Below are positions 55,501 to 64,000 of a DNA stretch of 64,000 nucleotides, piece after piece. Below the pieces are notes generated by a model. The model did no database searches. It was not told the origin of the DNA and saw nothing but the letters and a program-made list of their open reading frames with translations. How positions within the stretch are numbered: position 1 is the first letter of the stretch; every line of letters starts with the position of its first letter. The translations under genes were made by a program, and so were the position numbers. The stretch comes from Vigna angularis (taxonomy: Eukaryota > Streptophyta > Magnoliopsida > Fabales > Fabaceae), in assembly GCF_016808095.1 (NCBI RefSeq), contig NC_068973.1, positions 20,627,501-20,691,500 on the forward strand, read 5' to 3'.

Positions 55501-58500
55501 ATTGATGTGTTTGTTTACAGTTAAAAGATGTGTTTTTAAGTTTCTCTTCTACCGCATTTGCTTGTTGTGATAAGCAACTCCAAGTTGCACTAGAAAAAGC
55601 AGAAAATTTCTTTTTTATGCTTCTGCTTTGTTTAAATAACATTGCCCAAACAGGTTAAAAATCATAAGAAGTGATTATTTCATTAAAAAACACTTTATTT
55701 CTGAAAGACTTTAAACAAACAGACCCAATGTGAAATGGGTGGGGATTTGTGGAAGCTGTTTTGGTAAGACATTGGTACACTCTTTGTTTTATGCTTATCA
55801 AGTTCGTTTACATTAAATATTTTATATCACTTGTACAATAAATTTTACAGGTATATGATATAGGTCTCAGGTTCTGCCTACAAAATATTTCATATGCAGC
55901 AACTAAGGATTATATTCCCAATGGACCTCTCATTTTCCACCCTCATTCACACATCCACCAACAAACACTCATATTTTCTATTGTACTGTTTGCAAATGCA
56001 GGTTATTAGTACTGCAAGGACATGCAATTGCATTTTGATTGTCCTAGATGCAATAAAGCCAATAACTCATAAGCGTCTTATAGAAAAAGAGCTGGAGGGA
56101 TTTGGTATAAGGTAACATGATATGTTGATTATTTAGTATGTTTTATATTATGTCACCAATATTCTGGACAAGCTGGGGTCTATGTGTGCAGCAGCCTATA
56201 TTTGAATGAGTACTTAACTTATTCTATACTATTTTTAAAATATATTTCTCTATGTAGCATGATATGGTGATGAATGAAGATTTTAGTGGTTAGGATGACG
56301 GGCAGTTGCACCTATGGGGTCAAATGTGATTTGATGTTTTGATGATCATGTGGTGAATTATGATTTTGGAAGATAATATTTGAATCTTGTTGAGGCTTGA
56401 TTCTTACGGGATCTTGATGGAGGGTCTTGATGGAGGCAGCCACTTATGAATTGGCTTTAGTATTTCAAATTTCAACAACCTTGTCTGTTTTGTTAAGATA
56501 TTAACCAACAATGTACTGTTGTACTGGTTGTACCGTTAGTAGTCTCAGATTCTATTTGACATCCTACTTGTACTTTGCTCCAAAAAAGGAGGGATATAAG
56601 TGTTGCAGGGGGTCATACCTCTGAATAATCAACAAAGGAAGTGTTACTGATAGGTTCCTGGATTGGAAACCTATCTACAATGCACTCAACCACACGTATA
56701 CACCAGAAAAAGAGTATAATCTGTATATTCTCTATTCAGTATAGCCACTGTAACAACCTCCAAGAGAGCCAAATTCTCTCTCCACAGGATAAACGTGATC
56801 CTGTCTACACAGTATATAAATTCAAAAACGTAAGTATCACTCAGATACATCAGCTCTTATATAGGAGCTTTATTTCCCACCCAAACTAACAATACTAACA
56901 ATATGGTTATAACTGCCTAACGCCTCTTTGCCTCTTCCCCTCTTTATTCCCTATCAGTTACTGCTGTGTGTAACCAACTGTGCACCTGGCAGGCCGGGGT
57001 AGGATCAGTTGGGAGAGGAATTCAGTTTAAGTAGATACTTTGTTTTGATTTTTTCTTTTATGGACTCTATGCATGTATTTGAATTAACTATTTAAGATTT
57101 TCTGGATTTCTATTTTCATCCTCATCACAATTTGTTCCTCCTTTATGACTGTAGGTTGAACAAAGAGCCACCAAATCTGACTTTTAGGAAGAAAGATAAA
57201 GGTGGAATCAATCTCACCTCAACTGCCACCACAACACATCTGGATCTTGAAACTGTGAAGGCTATATGTGGTGAGTACAGAATTCACAATGCTGATATTA
57301 CTCTTCGGTATGATGCCACTGCTGATGACCTTATAGATGTCATTGAGGGTAGTAGAGTATATATACCTTGTATCTATGTTGTGAACAAGATTGATCAGAT
57401 CACACTTGAGGAACTGGAGATCTTGGATAAGCTACCTCATTACTCCCCAATCAGGTAATTCTTCAAATCATTGGTCATGTTGTTACCTCAATCCGTTTTC
57501 CCTTTGAGCAAAAGAAAATTAAAATAATTTTGTACATCCTTAGTGAAAGTGCTTAAGTTATTATTTCTTGTTTTTCAGTTTTTTAGGATTTTATTTTGGA
57601 GCATTCTCGTTGTATTTGAACACAACAGAAAATACTGGGGATTTTGTTATACTGTTGTTTTATTTTTGTTAGGGTCTCTTTTATTGCATTGATTTGGTTC
57701 CCGCTCACTATAGTTACTTTGCCTGTTCAATCTTCTTCACACTCATTCTAACAAACTCCTTAGATTGGGTTAAGTAGTAGTTTCATCCTTGTGGCTTTAA
57801 TTGATGTTAGGTGCTCTACCTTTTGTATTGCATCTATAATATTTTAGGCTAAAATTGTTGAACTGATTACTATGTGAAGTATCTTTGTTTGAGACGAAAT
57901 TTTTTAGGACTATGCAGAAGAGAAAGGAAAGCGTAGAGCACTGGGACTAGCAACTGTCATGTTTCCCCATTTCTGTTGTGATTTTTACTATAATTGATTG
58001 AGGAAATGGTTTTCTTAATAAAAGTATGTGCAATTTTCTATCTATGCTTCAGTGCCCACCTGGAGTGGAACCTGGATGGTCTTCTGGACAAAATCTGGGA
58101 ATATCTCAGCTTAACCCGTATCTATACTAAACCTAAAGGCATGAATCCGGACTATGAAGACCCTGTAATATTATCCTCAAAGAAGAGGACAGTTGAGGAC
58201 TTCTGCAATCGTATTCACAAGGACATGCTTAAACAGTTTAAGTAGTGAGTACCTTCTCTTCTCCCAAAACATAATATCTTTAGCTTTGTTCATTCATAAT
58301 GTTGAGGGATTTTTCCATATGTTAACGAGGAGCAAATGCATATGAAGATTAAATTTGCTTGTCAACTTGAAGTCCTGAATTATAGTTGTTTTATAGCATT
58401 TTTTTCAATAATACATGTGTGTCTGTCTGAAGCACGCGTTTATAAACTTCTAATCGTTATAATGGCATTTGTTCATGGAAAGAAAAGTTTGATTCAGTAA

Positions 58501-58808
58501 ATCTACCTTGCCTAGGGCCCTCTAAAAGTTATGTTTTTCCTTACATTTATTAAATGCTTTACTAAATGATGCAGTGCCTTGGTCTGGGGTTCAAGTGCGA
58601 AACACAAGCCTCAAAGAGTTGGCAAGGTTGATACCATACTCGATTTACTATATTGTTTTTGTTTATTCTCTTTGAACCTTTCTATGTTTCTTCTACTTTC
58701 ATTCTTCTATTGTTTAAGATGGTCACCTACTAAGGGGAATATGTTGCTGCGTCACAGGAGCATGAACTGGAAGATGAAGATGTGGTTCAAATTATCAAGA
58801 AAGTTTAA
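52506..58808 (+). CDS. DRG1: Developmentally regulated GTP-binding protein, DRG1 type
   Basis: Ten exons: 52506-52547, 52891-52944, 53777-53950, 54108-54179, 55077-55136, 56002-56111, 57155-57454, 58053-58244, 58575-58626 and 58758-58808. All splice sites are GT..AG with matching phases, giving 368 residues, the normal size for the family. DRG proteins are Obg-related GTPases; in other eukaryotes DRG1 works with a DFRP1 partner and associates with ribosomes in the cytosol. The N-terminal helix ends in the conserved [20 protein letters not shown] stretch. The G1 motif is GFPSVGKST, the switch region has [12 protein letters not shown]3 is [10 protein letters not shown]4 is NKID, G5 lies near SAHLEWN, and a C-terminal TGS domain ends in [16 protein letters not shown] marks the DRG1 and not the DRG2 type. 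The gene looks intact. Confidence 0.95.
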
Positions 58809-59855
58809 TTTGTTATAATCAGAAGGAAACCAAGATGAAATTTTGTGAAAGTCGATCAGAATGCCTGCACGCACTCTCTTTAAATTATTAAAGGATGGTC
58901 TGAACAGAATCAAACACCCCTTTGAGACACTTTCTCCAGGATCGTTAGATTACACTCCAATTACTTTTCTTTTTTAAGTTGTGGGGTGAGGTAGAGTACA
59001 TTAAAGTGTAATGCGTTGTTAAATCATTAGCTTTTAGGGGACGCCATTTGCGTTAAGTTATGGAATGATGTATCTTGTGGGATTATACGTGTCAAAAATA
59101 ATAGGTAGAATAATCTGGTCTGTACGTGTAAACACTGATAGGGTTTTGCTGGATGGATATTATACCATTTAGATGGACATCACCTTTTCCATGGATGCTG
59201 CTGGACATTTTTAACACAATGATAGCATCAATTTAATGCAGTATTTACGTAATTTGTTTTTTGTAATTTAATTAAAATATGCTGATAATGAAAATGTTTC
59301 TTTTTACGTTGTCTATATATACATATGTATAAAAAGGTTATTAGAATTTATATTTAGAGTAATTTTTAGTTAATTATTTGTACTAGTATAGATTAAACTG
59401 TTTGAAAAAAATGTTTTGGTGGTGTTTCCCCTCCCTTGTAGTAGTGTGTTTGGTTAAAATTTGGATGAATCCTGACTGGTTTTTTTTATACTTTTTTGAA
59501 TTATTGATTTAAGGTTATATTATTACTGTATTTATGATTCAATTTTTCTTTTCATTTTTAAAATTTTAACTTTTATAAAAATGTTAAAAAAAATGTTAGT
59601 TAGTCTTGTTTGGGTCTGAGTCATTGGTGGTTTGTAGAAAATGATTGGGTCACACCCAATTTGATAGGTTATACGGGTTGATAGTTGTAAATGAGTCAGG
59701 TATAATGACTTGATGTTATTCTCTACTTCCTTTGTCTTATCATCGACATTTATTTAGGATTTCAAACTCAATGAACGGTACTTGTCGTGAGACTTACCCC
59801 TTTTATAAGTTGACGACACATATGCATCACCGGTGTTCGTATTCTTTCAAGAGGA
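58809..59855. other. 3' flank of the DRG gene and spacer
   Basis: The first 400 bases probably hold the 3' UTR. No AATAAA is convincing. Nothing else is recognised. Confidence 0.35.
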
Positions 59856-59863
59856 TTTTTAGT

Positions 59864-60410
59864 AGGGATGGAAAAAAAATCCGTGTCCGTGGATAAAATC
59901 CGTAATGGATAGTTAATACCTGCATATATTTATTACTCGCAACCTGCGGGTAGCGGATATTTTAATACTCGCTTATAAACGGATCGGATGCGGGTATTAT
60001 ACTATCCATACCCGCAAATATCCGCTACCCATAAAAAATAAAAATAAAAATTTAATTTATATTTTATTAAGTTAAATTTAATTAAAATTAACATTAATTT
60101 ATATTTTACAATATTAAATTTAATTAAAATTGAATTTAAATTTATATTTAATTTAATTTAATTTATATTTTATATATTTTTTATAATTCTATTTAAATTA
60201 TTTTAATAATTTATTAAAATATATATTTTTTAAATATTTGTGGGTATCCGCGGATATCCACGGATATCCGCGGATTTTAAAATACTCGCGGATATTTTTT
60301 AAGCGGGTATCCGTGCGGTTAGTGGATCGAGTAGCGGGTGGATTTTTTTTGTCAGGTCGGGTTGCGGGTAGACACTATCTGTACCCGACTCGACCCGTTG
60401 TCATCTCTAA
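59864..60410. mobile_element. hAT-like MITE, 547 bp, imperfect 8-bp TSD
   Basis: Ends AGGGATGGAAAA on the left and, read inward, TTAGAGATGACAACGG on the right. Flanks are TTTTTAGT (59856-59863) and TTTCTAGT (60411-60418), an 8-bp duplication with one change. The arms contain many GGATATCCGCGGATATCC-like palindromes and GCGGGTA motifs; the middle (60030-60235) is nearly pure A/T. No coding. Confidence 0.65.
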
Positions 60411-60418
60411 TTTCTAGT

Positions 60419-62996
60419 ATCCATCATTTACTGCTAGTTTTGTTTTTCAGTATCAGTATTGACCCAACATAATGTTTTTATTGTTAGTGCTCTTTCCTAT
60501 CTTTATGCATTTCAATGTTCCACTAAAAGTTCTCTCTACCCCTATTATACTCCAACATGATAATTTCCACCTCTTGTCTAAAGTTCACTCTTGACTCATC
60601 ATTTTTCATTTTTTTTAAATCTTTCTATTTTGCATTCTTTTGGCCTATCTATATGTTTGTTGTTAGTAATATATTTTTTTTAGACAATAATAATTGTAAA
60701 GGATCTCAATAAAATTGAATCAAATTTTATTATTTTAATCAAACAAGGTTGAATACTTAACAAAATAAAGTCAATACCAATAATACTATAATGAATAAAT
60801 AAATAAATTAGTGTAAATAAAGTTCCATGTAAAATATTGATAAGCATCGATTTTGATTCCAAAAGCATAACATTTTGTCTAAAAATATTATAAATAAAGA
60901 CAATACATCACAAATATAATAAGAAAATAATCAAATATCCCAAATTCAAATTCAATTATCCTTAATTAAGTCAGAATAAACATAAATCACAATAAAATAT
61001 AGTCACCGAAAAATCAACATAACATACTTTAACTAAATTAAATATAAATCAAAATAAATTCAAAGCCAACAACTTAATTTTTGTTGAAATTCAAGTCATT
61101 AATCATGTTACTTTTCAAGATTATTAAAGATATATTAGAACAAGTCGATTTTACTCTTCCATCTTTATCACTTTCTTCATCATCTTGAAAAAAAAAGTCA
61201 AAATATAAAAATTTGTTTATCAAAATAAAAAAGTTAATGAAATTTAAATTAAAGAAATTACGATTACAAAAACTATGTTTCTAATTGGTAGTACAAATAA
61301 TTGCTTTCACATTTCTAGCAAAAGACAACTTATATACTTCTTAAGAATCCCTCAAACAATGTTAAATATAGATTCAAATGCAACTTTAATAATATGATAC
61401 TTATCAAGTCCCTAACCATCAATGAAAGATTTGAAAATATAGACGATTAATATTCCATTATTGAAGAACATCCATATGTTAAGTAAAATCAAGATCTAAT
61501 TTTGACTAATTCAAATATAAATATCAAGTTGATTTCTTCCTATTTTAGAACCAAACTTAAAGTTTATGTTTTCTTAATTCCTAACATGATAAATCAAAAT
61601 TAAGTTTATTTATATGAAAGATAATAATTAAATTAAAACAAAGTAAATAACTTACATAAAAAAGGCTTGACTTGATGAAAGCAATTGAAGATAAAAAATC
61701 ATTATGCTTACGCTCAAGAACATTTGAATTTAAACTCTTTGTACAACACTGAGAGAAAAGCATCTACACTTATTTTCCTTTATCTTCTCAAACTTTACTT
61801 CCTAACAAAGAGGGTACGTCCTTCCACATTAGAATTCTAAGGTTTCTAACTTCATCAATGAGTCTAACATAACACCAAATGCAAGAACAACAATATATTA
61901 ATTTTAATATTTATCAAATTTCATCATCATATTTTCTGTCATATTCCTTATAACTTTATATTCATCTTTTGCACTTTTCATTAAAAGGCATTGAATTTTT
62001 TAAACTTGTAAAAATAGTATGTTAGATGTAGGATAGCTTGACACATAAATAAGGCTTGTAATATCATAAAACGGCTACAAGAAAATTCTGATTTTTTTTT
62101 GCTCTTTTCCATTTTTTCTCATATGGGTAGTACTTGTAATCTCATCCATTTTTTCTCATACGGCTACAAAGTTGTCTCAATTTGCATCCCTACATGCTAA
62201 GCTACCATGACATTATTACCTTAGAAATAATATTTGAAAATTAAAAAGCATGTTGATAGCACTAAACTATGTCATCATAAGCATCATTTTGGATTGTTAA
62301 TGGATACCAACCTATGACCTTACTCAATCAACTTGACTTTTTATTAATTTCTAACAACCTAATCTATTTAGTTATAGTAGACAACCTCAAACCTCACAAT
62401 CCTTCAACTAATTCAAATGTCCATTATACAATGACTTCCCAATCAACAATACTTTAAATTAATTTCAACTCTAAAAACAACTCACATGAAGTTTAAAATG
62501 CAACTCAGATCAAGTTATTATTATTATTTGTTTTTCCTAAAAATTGATGACAATATTACTTTAATAGAATTCTTCATGAAGAAAATATACCTTACTAAGC
62601 ATAATAACAAGAAAGTATCCTCAAAGACCTAGATGGTATCCAAGGAAAGACCAAGTACGTAAGACCCGAAAAAAATTAAGAATAATTATAAATAATATTT
62701 GTATGAATTTATTATAGTTTAAATGTGTTGGGTGAATTCATAGTGATTGTTAATTTTATCACGTGGAAGAGCTACAAAAGAGTTGAAAAAGGATGTATAA
62801 TATAATTTCACATGTACAATGAATGAACAGACAATTATATTATATGGTGTTATAGTGTTTAGATATTATTGTATGGAAATTAATATTCATAGAGTTTGAT
62901 AATAAATATAGTTACATAGGTACTTAGTGTTATATACGGAAAAAAAGGTATATGATTATGATAATTATAAGATTATGACAATCTCACTAATTGTTT

Positions 62997-63000
<4 letters not shown>
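60419..63000. other. AT-rich non-coding DNA
   Basis: No gene is recognised. A short direct repeat with ATTTTTTCTCATA occurs near 62112 and 62150. Confidence 0.35.
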
Positions 63001-63056
<56 letters not shown>

Positions 63057-63060
63057 GGTA

Positions 63061-63104
<44 letters not shown>

Positions 63105-63105
63105 A
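63001..63105 (+). repeat. (AT)26 followed by (AAT)n/(ATT)n palindrome
   Basis: 63001-63052 is pure AT. At 63061-63105 a run of AAT triplets turns into ATT triplets, so the block is its own reverse complement and can form a hairpin. Confidence 0.95.
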
Positions 63106-64000
63106 TATTTATCTTGCGTATAAAAGGTTAAATTTAAATATTGAAGAATTAATATTATATTAAAACCAAATATAAGAAAATAGGTAATAGTATTATTGGC
63201 ATTAAATTTAGTTCAAAATATTAAAAATGTATTACTTGCAGTGATAATAATAAGTTCAAATATGAGATTTTAGAAATTTTAATAATTAGGAGAAATGTGT
63301 ATAAATGTGATAAACTGTTTTAATTAAAAGATAAAATGGTTTGTTATTTATATTTAGAGGGTTTATTTTATTTTAAAATATATTTTTGGATATTGTTATA
63401 TATTATATATATTTTAATTTGAAAGATATTTTAGATATATTTAAAATAGATTAGTACTTGTTTTTAGTATTTTAAAAACTGATTGAAATAAATTAGGATA
63501 TTATATGGGTGGTTTTAAAAAAATTAAAAATGGAATCAAGTTAGCTTTTAGATTTAAAAATTTAATGAACAAAATTAGGGAAAATGAGGTAGAATTAGAT
63601 TTGAATATAGGAGATATTGTTTTAACAATGAAATAAAAAGAAGGGTAGCAAATATGACGGGGTACGTTTGAGAAAAAGAGAGAAAAATCCTACATGAGAA
63701 TTAAGAGAAGAAAACACGAGGGAGTGTCTGGTGTTAGAAAGTGATTAGCAACTTCAGGGACATTCGCGGTAGGACAGTGAGAATGTGAATTAAGAGAGGG
63801 TTAGGCCTTCTGGAAATTTTGGTCAAAATAAAAGATTAGAATTGGCCAACGGGGAAATTTACCTAATTTTTTTATGCATGTAAATGTGAATAGGGTTTAT
63901 GATTTCTTGTCTCATTGATGGGTAAGGGTATGTGAGTGTATAGATGATGGTTCTATGTTGAGATATCCATTGTATGTTGATTGTTATTGTATTCTTTTAT
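63106..64000. other. AT-rich non-coding DNA at the right edge
   Basis: No gene is recognised. Confidence 0.35.

Noticed and set aside
1..64000. CRISPR array, bacterial operon or viral genome
   Set aside because: No spaced short repeats with unique spacers. Genes are spliced and plant-like, and the virus-like genes are those of LTR retrotransposons.

Overview
This is a plant nuclear DNA window, most likely from a dicot and probably a legume of the Vigna/Phaseolus type. The species call is inference: it rests on AT-rich intergenic DNA, plant-type splice sites, a plastid shikimate kinase and the style of the LTR elements. There are three intact host genes. Most of the rest is transposable elements, several nested inside one another with target-site duplications (TSDs) that can be read directly.

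Layout. 1-4.3 kb: unassigned DNA, then an inverted-repeat element (about 976-3352) with internal repeats. 4323-5414: an intronless F-box/kelch gene (SKIP6-like). 5855-6190: a decayed copy of the 3' end of the shikimate kinase gene that sits 30 kb away. 8222-10936 (minus): a hAT (RICESLEEPER-type) transposase gene, split by a 485-bp CACTA-like element with an ATC TSD. 11662-12939: a solo LTR flanked by ATAAG, with a tRNA-Asp-like stretch near one end and a later 256-bp tandem duplication over its other end. 14.2-15.3 kb: an LTR-like region rich in ATCGAT palindromes. 16.55-16.80 kb: a minisatellite. 16.96-25.68 kb: degraded Ty3/gypsy DNA, into which a young gag-only LTR retrotransposon (19794-24837, TSD GTAGT) has inserted. 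25684-34571: a Ty3/gypsy chromovirus-like element (TSD GATTG) with mutated gag and pol. 36239-39354 (minus): a nine-exon plastid shikimate kinase gene. 39994-40551: a hAT-type MITE with an exact 8-bp TSD. 41985-42700: a diverged LTR. 43994-51182: a degraded Ty1/copia element (TSD ATCTC) holding a 2.66-kb insertion (GCTGTC repeats), which itself holds a 1014-bp solo LTR (TSD TGTCT). 52506-58808: a ten-exon DRG1-type GTPase gene. 59864-60410: another hAT-like MITE. The rest is AT-rich, with microsatellites near 63.0 kb.

How the genes relate. The three host genes serve unrelated roles: ubiquitin-ligase substrate choice, aromatic amino-acid synthesis in plastids, and translation-linked GTPase activity. 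There is no operon-like logic. The main interest is the insertion history. The gag-only element has two 697-bp LTRs that differ at only about five positions by eye, so it moved recently although it lacks protease, reverse transcriptase and integrase. No CRISPR array, tRNA gene or rRNA gene was found.
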